DNA from: Arthrobacter rhizosphaerae
Lineage (GTDB): Bacteria > Actinomycetota > Actinomycetes > Actinomycetales > Micrococcaceae
Assembly: GCF_023062595.1 (NCBI RefSeq)
Contig: NZ_JALLAN010000003.1
Coordinates: 146,346-210,345 of the forward strand
Length of the DNA stretch: 64,000 nt
Direction: 5' to 3'
Positions 9,567 to 18,777 of the stretch are shown piece after piece. The notes beneath the pieces were generated by a model that saw only the letters and a list, made by a program, of their open reading frames with translations, did not search any database and was not told where the DNA came from. The position numbers were made by a program, and so were the translations under genes. How positions within the stretch are numbered: position 1 is the stretch's first letter; every line of letters starts with the position of its first letter.

Positions 9567-9890
9567 TCACTCCACATCCTCGCCTGAAGCACCAAAGGGA
9601 TACTCCTCCTCGTCAATGGGAACGCTGAGGGCCTGCTCAGCCAGGTCTGCTTCCGAGGCCCCAGCGGCCGCCTCAAACGCCGGCTCCGGCGTTCTCCCCT
9701 CACGGCCAGGTACAGCTGAAACATGCTGCTCCAGATAGTCGGCTTCGGGAGCCTCGGACGGAATCTGCGCCGACGGACTCTTTTCCGCCGCTTCCTGGGA
9801 ATCGTCCGGCAAAGCCGGCTGCTGCTGCTCGACGAGATCCGCCTCCGGCACATCATGTGCTGACGTTGCGCGGGTGTTTTCGCTGTCCAT
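9567..9890 (-). CDS. Small acidic protein with three EADxxEQ motifs
   Basis: A 107-residue, very acidic, Pro/Ala-rich protein, probably disordered. An eight-residue motif occurs three times: PEADLVEQ at 15-22, PEADYLEQ at 48-55 and SEADLAEQ at 79-86, spaced about 31-33 residues. ATG at 9890 follows AAGGGACC; an in-frame extension upstream has no good ribosome site. Similar short proteins with EAD..EQ motifs are common in Micrococcaceae (from general knowledge), with no known function. It is 44 bases upstream of the debranching enzyme on the same strand. Confidence 0.7.
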   Translation of the reverse strand: MDSENTRATSAHDVPEADLVEQQQPALPDDSQEAAEKSPSAQIPSEAPEADYLEQHVSAVPGREGRTPEPAFEAAAGASEADLAEQALSVPIDEEEYPFGASGEDVE

Positions 9891-10010
9891 GATTGGTCCC
9901 TTCTCGAGAGCGTTATCCACTCGGAGCGGCCCTCCCTTGGGGTCACGAGGACCTATTAAAAAACTACACCCGGCAGCCAATCCGTGCTCCTAAACAAGGG
10001 CGGCTGACTA

Positions 10011-10039
10011 TTGACAAGGGTTAGAATAAGCCATAGCGT
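10011..10039 (+). promoter_or_regulatory. Putative sigma-70-type promoter of the sugar operon
   Basis: TTGACA at 10011-10016 and TAGCGT at 10034-10039 with a 17-base spacer lie 60 bases upstream of the substrate-binding protein gene. The -35 is consensus; the -10 matches only in the conserved T, A and final T positions. Confidence 0.45.
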
Positions 10040-10098
10040 AAGCCCCGTTGCTCCGCGAAAAACATCTGCAGAGCTTTGGACTTTACGAAGGGAAAGCA

Positions 10099-11406
10099 AT
10101 GAAGCTTCTTGAAACCAACGTGTCCCGCCGCAATGTGCTGGCCGGCCTTGGCGCCACCACCCTGGGTGTCATCACCCTTACGGCCTGCGGCTCAAGCGGT
10201 TCCAATACGGCCTCGGGCGGCGGGGCCAAGAACTTCGTGATGACTGTGTGGGGCGGAGACCCGGACAAGGCTGCCTACCAGACCCGCCTGGACCTGGCGA
10301 AGGCGAAGTTCCCGGACTACAAGATCACGCTTCAGATCATCCCCAACAAGGACTACGCCCAGAAAGTCCAGACCATGATCTCCGGCGGCACGGGCCCGGA
10401 CATCATGCAGGTGGCCGAGGACGCGAATGCCTACAGCTCCAAGAACCAGCTCCTGGCCCTTGATGAATACATCTCCTCCTCCAAGCTGGACATGACCGCG
10501 GCCTTCGGTGCAGTGGCCGAAAACTGGAAGTACAAGGACAAGACCTACGCTGTCCCGGACCGCGCCGGCGCAATGATCCTCTACTACAACAAGGGTGAGT
10601 TCGAAAAGAAGGGCCTGGCCATTCCGACCGGCGACTGGACCTGGGATGATCTCCTGTCCGCAGCCAAGGAGCTGACGGGCGACGGCGTCTACGGCTACGG
10701 CGGAACCGAATGGTGGCCCATCTGGATGTCCTTTGCCTACCAGAACGGCGGCAAGATCATTGACCCGGACAGCGGACGCCCCACAGTGGACACGCCGGAG
10801 GTCATTGAAGCCCTGCAGTTCTGCCAGGACCTGATCTACAAGCACAAGGTGGTCCCGTCCAAGGTTGACTACGCCAACATGGGTGCCGGAGTAGGCGGGG
10901 ATGCCGCGTTCGCATCCGGCAAGGTGATGATGAACAGCACAGGCTTCTGGAACATCGGCAGCCTCGCAAAGCAGGACAAAATCACCTGGGACGTTGCGCA
11001 GATCTGGCATGGCAAAGAGAAAGCCATTTCGGCCTTCGGGTCCGGCCTGGCGATCTCCCGCAGCAGCAAGAACCCTGCTGATGCCTTCAAGATCATTGAG
11101 TTCATGACCTCCGCTGAAGGCCAGAAGCCAATCCTGGATCTGGGCCAGGACGTTCCCGCCCGCCAGGACCTGCAGAACAGCCCGGAATTCCTCAAGCCTT
11201 CCTGGCTGAAGGCTGACGTGAATATGGAAGTGTTCCCGGAGTCGACGCCGTCGATCTTCAAGCCGCCGTTCATCCCTGAATGGAACGAAATGCAGAAGGC
11301 CATCACCGACGCCACTGCAGACTTCTGGCTCGGCAAGACCGATGCCGCTGCCACTGCCGCGGATCTCCAGAAGCGCCTCGGTTCAATCGTCAAGACCCAG
11401 GCCTAA
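10099..11406 (+). CDS. Sugar ABC transporter substrate-binding lipoprotein
   Basis: A 435-residue extracellular solute-binding protein (family 1, MalE-like). The N-terminus carries twin arginines at 10-11 and a lipobox ending at Cys30 (LTAC), so it is probably exported and lipid-anchored. Family features include the NKDYAQKVQTMISGGTGPDI stretch and YYNKGEFEKKGL. ATG at 10099 has GAAGGGAAAG upstream. It is first in an operon with two permeases, a ROK regulator, a DUF2264 protein and a GH35 beta-galactosidase, which suggests a galactose-containing oligosaccharide as ligand (inference). Confidence 0.92.
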   Translation: MKLLETNVSRRNVLAGLGATTLGVITLTACGSSGSNTASGGGAKNFVMTVWGGDPDKAAYQTRLDLAKAKFPDYKITLQIIPNKDYAQKVQTMISGGTGPDIMQVAEDANAYSSKNQLLALDEYISSSKLDMTAAFGAVAENWKYKDKTYAVPDRAGAMILYYNKGEFEKKGLAIPTGDWTWDDLLSAAKELTGDGVYGYGGTEWWPIWMSFAYQNGGKIIDPDSGRPTVDTPEVIEALQFCQDLIYKHKVVPSKVDYANMGAGVGGDAAFASGKVMMNSTGFWNIGSLAKQDKITWDVAQIWHGKEKAISAFGSGLAISRSSKNPADAFKIIEFMTSAEGQKPILDLGQDVPARQDLQNSPEFLKPSWLKADVNMEVFPESTPSIFKPPFIPEWNEMQKAITDATADFWLGKTDAAATAADLQKRLGSIVKTQA

Positions 11407-11417
11407 CCCGGACCGCC

Positions 11418-12392
11418 ATGACCACGCTGCAGCAAGAGAATCCGGCTCCGGCCCGCGCACCGGAGCCGGCAGTCACCGGAATACCAGCCAAGCCCCGTCC
11501 CAGCAAAATGAGGCGCAAGGAAGCGCGGTTCTTCTGGCTTTTCATATCGCCATGGATCTTCGGTTTTGTGGTTTTCCTCCTTGGCCCCATGCTGGCGTCG
11601 GTCTACCTGTCCTTCACCGACTGGGACTCCTTCACTGACCCCACCTGGGTAGGTTTCGGGAACTACGTGAAGCTCATCACCGAGGACACCGTCTTCCACA
11701 AGGCGCTCTGGAACACCCTGTACTTCGCCTTCTTCTCGGTGCCGCTCGGCATGGGCATCGCCCTGTGGCTCGCCGCGCTGCTGAACAAGAAGATGAAGGC
11801 GCGGAAGATCTTCCGCACTTTGGTTTACTTGCCTCACCTGGTTCCGATTGTTGCCGTAGCCCTGATCTTTCAGATGATCCTGGCGCCGGACGCAGGGCCC
11901 CTCAACCGGGTCCTCGCGATGTTCGGGGTGGACGGCCCGGCGTGGCTCTTCGACTCGGAATGGGTCAAGCCGGCCATCATCCTGCTGTCCCTTTGGCAGG
12001 CCGGCGGCGCAACCGTACTGCTGCTCGCAGGGATGAAGGGCATCCCCCAGGAGTTTTACGAGGCTGCGGAAATCGACGGCGCTTCATCGCTCAGGCAGTT
12101 CTGGAGCATCACGTTCCCGCAGCTGACCCCCATCATCTTCTTCAACCTGATCATGGGAATCATCGGCGCATTCCAGGTATTCGCCCAGGTGTACATACTG
12201 ACGCAGGGCGGGCCGGACAACGCGAGCCAGATGCTGGTGCCGCTGCTCTTCACTGAGGCATTCCGGAACTACCACATGGGGTACGCGTCAGCCATCTCGT
12301 GGCTGCTGTTCCTGATGGTCATGGCCCTGACGATTCTCGCCTTTTCGACATCGCGCAAATGGGTTTTCTACGAGACGGAGGTCAAGAACTGA
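11418..12392 (+). CDS. Sugar ABC transporter permease (MalF-like)
   Basis: A 324-residue inner-membrane permease of carbohydrate importer type 1. A cytoplasmic N-terminal tail of about 35 residues precedes six predicted membrane segments. The EAA loop that contacts the ATPase is FYEAAEIDGASSLRQFW. ATG at 11418 lies 11 bases after the binding-protein stop. No ATPase is encoded nearby; a shared MsiK-type ATPase elsewhere is the usual actinobacterial solution. The stop overlaps the next start (TGATG). Confidence 0.92.
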   Translation: MTTLQQENPAPARAPEPAVTGIPAKPRPSKMRRKEARFFWLFISPWIFGFVVFLLGPMLASVYLSFTDWDSFTDPTWVGFGNYVKLITEDTVFHKALWNTLYFAFFSVPLGMGIALWLAALLNKKMKARKIFRTLVYLPHLVPIVAVALIFQMILAPDAGPLNRVLAMFGVDGPAWLFDSEWVKPAIILLSLWQAGGATVLLLAGMKGIPQEFYEAAEIDGASSLRQFWSITFPQLTPIIFFNLIMGIIGAFQVFAQVYILTQGGPDNASQMLVPLLFTEAFRNYHMGYASAISWLLFLMVMALTILAFSTSRKWVFYETEVKN

Positions 12393-13246
12393 TGGCTGAG
12401 CTCAAGGTGTACCAGAGCACCGCCTTTACGTATGCGGGGCTGATGGTTGCTTCTGCAGTGTTCTTCGCTCCCCTGGTCTTTGTGGTTTCGATCGCCCTCA
12501 GCAGCGACCAGACGGTAGGAACCGGTGCGTTCTCGCTGTTCCCCACCGAGTTCCGCTGGGAGAACTTCGTGCGGATTTTCCAGACGCAGCAGCCGGTGGG
12601 GAACTTTGTGGTGAACTCGGTCATCATCTCGGTGTTGTCCGCCGTCGGTCAGGTGTTTTCTTCCGCGCTGGTGGGCTACGCGTTTGCGCGGCTCCGGGCG
12701 AAGGGCAAGAACATCACCTTTATGATCATGCTTGCCACCATGATGATCCCCGCCCAGATCACCATGATTCCGCAGTTCATCCTGTTCAAGGAGCTCGGCT
12801 GGATCAACACGTTCCTGCCGCTGATCATCCCCAACTTCTTCGGCAACGCCTACAACATCTTCCTCATCCGGCAGTTCGTTTCCCGGCTGCCCGTGGAAAT
12901 GGACGAGGCCGCGATGGTGGATGGCTTGGGATACTTCGGCATTTTCCGCCGGATCGTCCTGCCGATGATGATGCCGGTGCTGATCGCCATCGCCATCTTC
13001 ACCCTGACCTGGACCTGGGGCGATTTCATGGGTCCGCTGATCTACCTCAACGAGGACACCAAGATGCCGTTGGCTCTCGGCGTACAGCTATTGACCAGCA
13101 CCAGCCAGGAGTTACAGACCCCGCCGTGGAATCTGGTGATGGTGGGAACCGTGTTCCTGTCGCTGCCGATGATCATCATTTACTACTTTGGTCAGAAGTA
13201 TATGTATGAAATGAATATTTCAACGGGCAGTGCAGGCGTTAAGTAG
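12392..13246 (+). CDS. Sugar ABC transporter permease (MalG-like)
   Basis: A 284-residue partner permease with six predicted membrane helices and the EAA loop MDEAAMVDGLGYFGIFRR. The start ATG shares a base with the stop of the first permease, so translation is coupled. The C-terminus ends in the typical GQKYMYEMNISTGSAGVK segment. It works with the upstream permease as the heterodimeric channel. Confidence 0.92.
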   Translation: MAELKVYQSTAFTYAGLMVASAVFFAPLVFVVSIALSSDQTVGTGAFSLFPTEFRWENFVRIFQTQQPVGNFVVNSVIISVLSAVGQVFSSALVGYAFARLRAKGKNITFMIMLATMMIPAQITMIPQFILFKELGWINTFLPLIIPNFFGNAYNIFLIRQFVSRLPVEMDEAAMVDGLGYFGIFRRIVLPMMMPVLIAIAIFTLTWTWGDFMGPLIYLNEDTKMPLALGVQLLTSTSQELQTPPWNLVMVGTVFLSLPMIIIYYFGQKYMYEMNISTGSAGVK

Positions 13247-13248
13247 TC

Positions 13249-14577
13249 ATGGACAGCACCTCCGGAATCCCGCCCGCGGGAGGCTCTGACCTCATCCGAA
13301 CGCAGAAACAGGACATGAAAAAGAGAACGTCCAAGGACATCCGGAATGAGAGCCGCTTCGCCTTGCTGCGCGGGCTGTATTCCCTACACACCGCCACCCG
13401 CCAGGAACTGGCTGCCACCACGGGATTGAGCTTCGCCACCATCGCCAACATCGTCGGCGAGCTGGTCGACGTCGGCGTTCTGGTGGAGGCGGGCCGGGAG
13501 GATTCCGGTGGTGGGCGGCCTGTAACAAGGCTCAGGATTTCCCCGGACCGCGGCGCCCTCGTGGGGGTGGACATCGCGGAGACGTACATCCATGTGGATA
13601 TTTACGACCTTGCCCTCGACGTCATAGGCCAGGCCGAAAGTGACCTGCCCATTGACGAGAACGACCCGGCGTCGCTGGCCCGGCGGGTCTCAGGTCTCAT
13701 TGACCAAGCGGCGGCAGCGGCAGGCATTCCACGGGAGGGAATTCTGCGGGTGGGCGTCAGCCTCCCGGGCCAGGTTGATCCTCAGCGCGGAGTCTCCGTG
13801 TTTGCCCCCAACTGGGACTGGCATGAGGTCCGGATCCAGTCGCTTCTCTCGGAAGCGATCGGACTGCCGGTCGACGTCGACAATCCCCTACGCGCTATCG
13901 CCATCGCCGAATTGTGGTTTGGTGCGGGACGCCTGGTGGACAACGTGGCTACCGTGAACCTGGGTACGGGCGTAGGGGCGGGTCTCGCCGTCGGCGGTGA
14001 TTTGGTCCGGGGAACAAGCAACACGGCCGGCGAATGGGGCCACACCACCCTGATCTTTGGCGGGCGGTTGTGCCGCTGCGGCCGCCAAGGCTGTGTGGAG
14101 GCCTACCTCGGTGTGCCCGGGCTCCAGATGACCATGGCTGAGGTCAATGCTTCCCATGACCTGCTGACTGGAGACCGCCAGCGCGAGTTTGTGTCCGACG
14201 TCGCCAAGGGCCTGGCCGAGGGTGATCCCGACTGCATCGAACTGCTGGAGGTGACGGGCCGTTACTTCGCCGCCGCCTTGGGGAACCTGATCAACTTCAT
14301 CAATCCGGATCACGTGAGTGTCCTGGGATGGACCGCCAAAGTCCTCGGTCCCGAGCTGCTCCGGGTCACCCAAGAACACCTGCCGAACGAAGTGCTCCCG
14401 AGCGCAGGGGCCGCCGTCCGCGTGGAGCTGTCCACCGTGCCTGGAAACTCAGTCACCCTGGGCATGGCCACCTTTGCCCTCGAGGGATTCCTGGAGCAGG
14501 TGGGGTTGCCCAGCCGCGGGCCCACCAACAGACTGATGGCATCCCGCAAACGATCGCCGGAGGTTGCTGGCGCATGA
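13249..14577 (+). CDS. ROK-family transcriptional regulator
   Basis: A 442-residue ROK (repressor, ORF, kinase) regulator. An N-terminal winged HTH (residues about 30-90, with TRQELAATTGLSFATIANIV) precedes the actin-like sugar-kinase fold. The ROK signature is visible as NLGTGVGAGLAVGGDLVRG, and the zinc-binding motif reads CRCGRQGCVE. ATG at 13249 is 2 bases after the permease stop; an alternative start at 13315 begins MKKRTSKDIR. It sits inside the operon and probably represses it until the imported sugar binds. The stop overlaps the next ATG. Confidence 0.9.
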   Translation: MDSTSGIPPAGGSDLIRTQKQDMKKRTSKDIRNESRFALLRGLYSLHTATRQELAATTGLSFATIANIVGELVDVGVLVEAGREDSGGGRPVTRLRISPDRGALVGVDIAETYIHVDIYDLALDVIGQAESDLPIDENDPASLARRVSGLIDQAAAAAGIPREGILRVGVSLPGQVDPQRGVSVFAPNWDWHEVRIQSLLSEAIGLPVDVDNPLRAIAIAELWFGAGRLVDNVATVNLGTGVGAGLAVGGDLVRGTSNTAGEWGHTTLIFGGRLCRCGRQGCVEAYLGVPGLQMTMAEVNASHDLLTGDRQREFVSDVAKGLAEGDPDCIELLEVTGRYFAAALGNLINFINPDHVSVLGWTAKVLGPELLRVTQEHLPNEVLPSAGAAVRVELSTVPGNSVTLGMATFALEGFLEQVGLPSRGPTNRLMASRKRSPEVAGA

Positions 14578-16535
14578 ATCGCGCTTCCCTGAACCTGCCC
14601 GAGCTTGACTATGAGCTTTCCCCGTACACAGGCCTCACCCGTCAACACTGGGCAGGCTACGCGGATTTCCTCCTGCGATCGGTCCATCAGCATGCCTCGG
14701 ACAGCCATGCGAACATCTACCTGCCCGGGCCGGCGAGCGCCTTTGGACGTTCCAGCGATTCGCTGGAAGCGTTCGCCCGTACTTTCCTCCTGGCTTCTTT
14801 CCGTATCGCCGGGGATCCCGAGGGCACGGCATGGCTGGCCGACTGGTATGCCGGCGGGTTCGACGCCGGTACTGACCCCGCTTCACCTGAACGCTGGCCA
14901 AGGCCTGACGAGCTGGGGCAGGCCAAAGTAGAGGCAGCTTCCCTGGCCGTGGGACTTGCCCTCACCCGGGAACATCTTTGGGACAAACTTCCGCAGCGGG
15001 TCCAGGAACAGGTCATCGCCTGGTTCGAAACCGTCATCGGCGGAGAGTACCCGCCCATCAACTGGGTCTGGTTCCAGATTGTGGTGGAGACCTTCCTTTC
15101 CACTGTCGGCGGCCGTTTCTCTGAGGAGGACATCGACGCCGGCCTCGCCATCCATGACTCCCTGTACAGGGGCGGGGGCTGGTTCGCGGACGGCCCGGAA
15201 CGCGCCTACGACCACTACGTGGGCTGGGCGTTCCAGGTCTACCCGCAGGTGTGGGGGCTGATGGCACCGGATGATCCGCGGGTGGTTGCCCGCAAGGCCA
15301 TGGATGCTGAGCGCCTTGCCGATTTCCTGGACGATGCCGCGCACCTGGTTGGCGCCAACGGTGCCCCGCTTATCCAGGGGCGAAGCCTGATTTACCGCTT
15401 CGCCGCGGCAGCACCCTTTTGGGCAGGAGAGCTGGCCGGAAACACCAGGCTCGCTCCGGGGCTGAGCCGGCGTGCAGCCTCCGGAATGCTGGACTACTTT
15501 GTCCGCAACGGCGGGATCGATTCCAACGGCCTGCTGTCCGTTGGCTGGCACGGTGAATACCCTGGCATGAAGCAGAGCTATTCCGGGGCAGGCTCACCCT
15601 ACTGGGCTTCGAAGGGAATGATGGGCCTCGCCCTCCCGGTGGATCACCGGGTGTGGACGGCAGTCGAGGAACCCCTCCCAGTGGAGGCCGGAAACACGCG
15701 CCGGATCATCGCGGCACCGGGCTGGAACGTCAGCGGAACGGTGGCGGACGGGGTGGTCCGGGTCGCCAACCACGGCACCGACCACGCCGAGCAGGGGGAT
15801 GCCACCACCGACTCCCCCCTCTACGCCCGCCTGGCTTACTCCACGCACAGCTTCCCTGACCTCTCCCCCGAATCGCCGGACAACGGCGTCATCCTCGCGG
15901 ATGCGACCGGTCGGCTCACACACCGCACGGGGTTTGAGGCTTTGGGCACGCATCAGTACGGGACGGCCCTCGTCGGGGCGTCCCGCTGGACGGCCAACTG
16001 GATCACCACGCCGCCGGATCCCGGAAGGGACCACGGCAGCGGCTTCCGCGGAGAGGTCACGGCCGGTCCCGAGGTGACTGCAGTGTCAATCGCCTGCGGG
16101 GCAGCGGAGGTGAGGATCGTGCGGTTGCGCGGTACCGCTGCCTCTTCCCCCGCGAAGCTGATGTTGGGCGGCTGGCCGCTGGCGCCGTCGTCGGACCTGA
16201 CCAGTGTTGTCCGTCCCCTGCCAGGCTTCCCGGCTCCGATGGGCGCGGAGCTCGAAACCGGGACCTTCGTGCGGGATACACCGCAACCTATGGGCGAGGG
16301 GCTCCGGATTCCCTATCTGCGAACAATTGGTCTAGCCGCGGACGGTCTCTATGCGGCCGTGGTCGCCTTCGGCGGCTGCGGAACACTGAAGGCGGCAGAT
16401 GCCGTTCGGTGCGTTCCTGACGTTTCGAAAAACAAGGCGGACGACGGCGGTGCGCACCTTGAGTCCGCCCGTCTTGAGTTCGCTGACGGCACCGTAGTCC
16501 CGCTCCACGAATTTGCCGATCTCCTGGCACCCTGA
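14574..16535 (+). CDS. DUF2264 domain-containing protein
   Basis: A 653-residue protein of the DUF2264 family, predicted to fold as an alpha/alpha toroid like glycoside hydrolases and polysaccharide lyases in its first 400 residues. Recognisable family stretches include LTRQHWAGYADFLLRSV near the N-terminus and SYSGAGSPYWASKGMMGLAL near residue 340. ATGA overlap with the ROK gene places it firmly in the operon. No secretion signal. The function of the family is not established; the setting between a sugar importer and a GH35 enzyme suggests a cytoplasmic glycan-processing enzyme (inference). Confidence 0.85.
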   Translation: MNRASLNLPELDYELSPYTGLTRQHWAGYADFLLRSVHQHASDSHANIYLPGPASAFGRSSDSLEAFARTFLLASFRIAGDPEGTAWLADWYAGGFDAGTDPASPERWPRPDELGQAKVEAASLAVGLALTREHLWDKLPQRVQEQVIAWFETVIGGEYPPINWVWFQIVVETFLSTVGGRFSEEDIDAGLAIHDSLYRGGGWFADGPERAYDHYVGWAFQVYPQVWGLMAPDDPRVVARKAMDAERLADFLDDAAHLVGANGAPLIQGRSLIYRFAAAAPFWAGELAGNTRLAPGLSRRAASGMLDYFVRNGGIDSNGLLSVGWHGEYPGMKQSYSGAGSPYWASKGMMGLALPVDHRVWTAVEEPLPVEAGNTRRIIAAPGWNVSGTVADGVVRVANHGTDHAEQGDATTDSPLYARLAYSTHSFPDLSPESPDNGVILADATGRLTHRTGFEALGTHQYGTALVGASRWTANWITTPPDPGRDHGSGFRGEVTAGPEVTAVSIACGAAEVRIVRLRGTAASSPAKLMLGGWPLAPSSDLTSVVRPLPGFPAPMGAELETGTFVRDTPQPMGEGLRIPYLRTIGLAADGLYAAVVAFGGCGTLKAADAVRCVPDVSKNKADDGGAHLESARLEFADGTVVPLHEFADLLAP

Positions 16536-16555
16536 AACTTCTAAAAGGAATGAAC

Positions 16556-18313
16556 ATGTCTACTTTTGCTGTTGGCGCGCAGGACTTCCTGCTGGACGGC
16601 GAACCGTTCCGGGTGCTCTCCGGCGCCATCCACTACTTCCGGGTCCACCCGGATCTGTGGGCAGACCGCATCCATAAAGCGCGGCTCATGGGCCTGAACA
16701 CCGTGGAGACCTACGTTCCCTGGAACGAGCATTCTCCGCGGCCCGGCGAGTTCCTGACCGACGGGCAGCTGGATCTTGGCCGTTTCCTGGACCTGGTGGC
16801 GGCCGAAGGCATGAAGGCCATCGTCCGGCCCGGCCCGTTCATTTGCGCCGAGTGGGACAACGGCGGGCTGCCGGCCTGGCTTTTCCGCGACCCCACGGTG
16901 GGAATCCGGACCAGCGAGCCCGGCTATCTTGCCGCCGTCGACGCCTTCTTCAGGGCCTTGCTGCCTGCCGTCGTCGACCGGCAGATTTCCCGCGGCGGCC
17001 CCGTAATCATGCTGCAGATCGAAAATGAGTACGGCGCTTATGGCAACGACAAGGCCTATCTCCAGCATCTGGTAGATCTGGTGAAGGGCGGGGGCCTGGA
17101 CGTTCCGCTGTTCAGTTGCGATCAGCCCGCAGGGACCATGATCGAGGACGGATCGCTTCCGGAGCTCCTGAAGACGGCTACATTCGGCTCCCGCGCGGCT
17201 GAGCGGCTGGCAACGCTGCGGAACCACCAGCCCACCGGGCCGCTCATGTGCGCGGAGTTCTGGAACGGCTGGTTCGACAATTGGGGCACCCACCACCACC
17301 GGACCGACGCCCTTTCCGCCGCATCCGAACTGGACACGCTGCTGGCTTCCGGGGCATCCGTCAACATCTACATGTTCCATGGCGGGACCAACTTCGGCTT
17401 CACCAACGGCTCCAACGACAAGGGCATCTACGAGCCCACCATCACGTCGTACGACTATGACGCCCCGCTGAGCGAGGACGGCTTTCCCACCGCGAAGTAC
17501 TTCGCGTTCCGGGATGTCATCGCCAAACACTTCCCGGTGCCGGAGGAGGTTCCGGCCGTCCGCCCCGAAGCCGCTTCCGGCTCCGTTTCAGTGACGGCAT
17601 CGGTGCCCCTGCTGGATGTCCTCGAGCTGCTCGGTTCGCCTCTTTCTTTTGATGGCCCGGCTCCGACCACCGAAGACGCCGAACATTACCGTGGGTTCTC
17701 GGTGTACAGCACCACCTTGGCTCATGGTGGCATTTTTGCCATGGCCGAGGTACGTGACCGTGCGCAGGTGTTCCTGGATGGCCATTCCGTTGGTGTGCTC
17801 AACCGGGACCACGGCGAGCGCGCCATCAGTCTGCCTTCGGGGGGTCTGCTCCAGGTGCTCGTGGAGGACCAGGGGCGGGTCAATTACGGCAAGCGGATCG
17901 GTGAGGTCAAAGGCCTGATCGCGCCGGTAACGCTCGACGGCGCGGAGCTGCTGAAGTGGGACATCCGGCCTTTGGATCTCACCCAGGTTGGATCCCTGCG
18001 CGCGGCGGCTGTGTCTTTGGACGGCTTGGGGGACGTCGGCGTGGCAGGTCCCTCCGTCTCGTTTGCGGACTTTGACGCTGACGGCCCGGAAGACCGGTAC
18101 CTCCGGCTGGACGGCTGGACGAAGGGAAATGCGTTCGTCAATGGCTTCAACCTTGGCCGTTACTGGAGCCGGGGGCCACAACGGACGCTGTACATCCCGG
18201 CACCGCTGATCCACGCCGGCCGCAACGAGCTGGCCATCCTCGAACTGCACGGAAGCGCCACGGGGAAGGTGCAGTTCGTTGCCGCACCGGACCTGGGCCC
18301 GGACGAAAAATAG
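16556..18313 (+). CDS. Beta-galactosidase, GH35
   Basis: A 585-residue glycoside hydrolase family 35 enzyme. The TIM barrel begins SGAIHYFRVHPDLWADRI. The acid/base is expected at Glu158 in QIENEYGAYG and the nucleophile at Glu234 in CAEFWNGW. C-terminal beta-sandwich domains contain the typical VNGFNLGRYWSRGPQ. ATG at 16556 is preferred: AAAAGGA ends 7 bases before it, whereas an ATG two codons upstream abuts the ribosome site. No signal peptide, so it hydrolyses imported beta-galactosides. Last gene of the operon. Confidence 0.93.
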   Translation: MSTFAVGAQDFLLDGEPFRVLSGAIHYFRVHPDLWADRIHKARLMGLNTVETYVPWNEHSPRPGEFLTDGQLDLGRFLDLVAAEGMKAIVRPGPFICAEWDNGGLPAWLFRDPTVGIRTSEPGYLAAVDAFFRALLPAVVDRQISRGGPVIMLQIENEYGAYGNDKAYLQHLVDLVKGGGLDVPLFSCDQPAGTMIEDGSLPELLKTATFGSRAAERLATLRNHQPTGPLMCAEFWNGWFDNWGTHHHRTDALSAASELDTLLASGASVNIYMFHGGTNFGFTNGSNDKGIYEPTITSYDYDAPLSEDGFPTAKYFAFRDVIAKHFPVPEEVPAVRPEAASGSVSVTASVPLLDVLELLGSPLSFDGPAPTTEDAEHYRGFSVYSTTLAHGGIFAMAEVRDRAQVFLDGHSVGVLNRDHGERAISLPSGGLLQVLVEDQGRVNYGKRIGEVKGLIAPVTLDGAELLKWDIRPLDLTQVGSLRAAAVSLDGLGDVGVAGPSVSFADFDADGPEDRYLRLDGWTKGNAFVNGFNLGRYWSRGPQRTLYIPAPLIHAGRNELAILELHGSATGKVQFVAAPDLGPDEK

Positions 18314-18334
18314 GCACACCACTTAGCTCAGCTG

Positions 18335-18613
18335 CTACATGCCTTCGACTGTGTAACTCCGCTTCATGCCAGCAGTCACCCGACCCCACTCGCTCTCTGT
18401 GACCCGCTTCTGATGGGCGCGAAAAGCATCGGCGTCGCGGAACTTCTCCTCGACCTGCCACTCCCCTGGCCTCCGGGTAGGTCGCACCTCAAAGGAGACG
18501 CAACCTTCTTCAGCAAGCGTCAGCTCTATGTGAAGAGGAAGGTGCTGCACCACGATCGCAACCTCTTCTTTATCCCTGCAGATGAGTTGCCCTGTGAGAA
18601 AGACGTTGTTCAT
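18335..18613 (-). CDS. Small antibiotic-biosynthesis-monooxygenase-like protein
   Basis: A 92-residue protein with the dimeric alpha/beta-barrel pattern of ABM-domain proteins: a first strand around CVSFEVRPTRRPGEWQVEEK, then FRDADAFRAHQKRV followed by a C-terminal helix. Such proteins are small heme-free or cofactor-free oxygenases or stress proteins; no activity can be named. It is convergent with the GH35 gene and stands alone. Start ATG at 18613. Confidence 0.65.
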   Translation of the reverse strand: MNNVFLTGQLICRDKEEVAIVVQHLPLHIELTLAEEGCVSFEVRPTRRPGEWQVEEKFRDADAFRAHQKRVTESEWGRVTAGMKRSYTVEGM

Positions 18614-18777
18614 AGCTTCATCCTCACACTGCTCGATTCAGCACCCTGCATCGTAGGGTGGGGACCGGCTAACTGGCGTCCCAAGCGCCACATCTGGCCG
18701 GCGGCAAAACGGGGCCTGTCCCCGACGAACAAGGGGGCGCAGCAGCATCAACTCCTCCCCAGCGGAAGATCCTCAAA

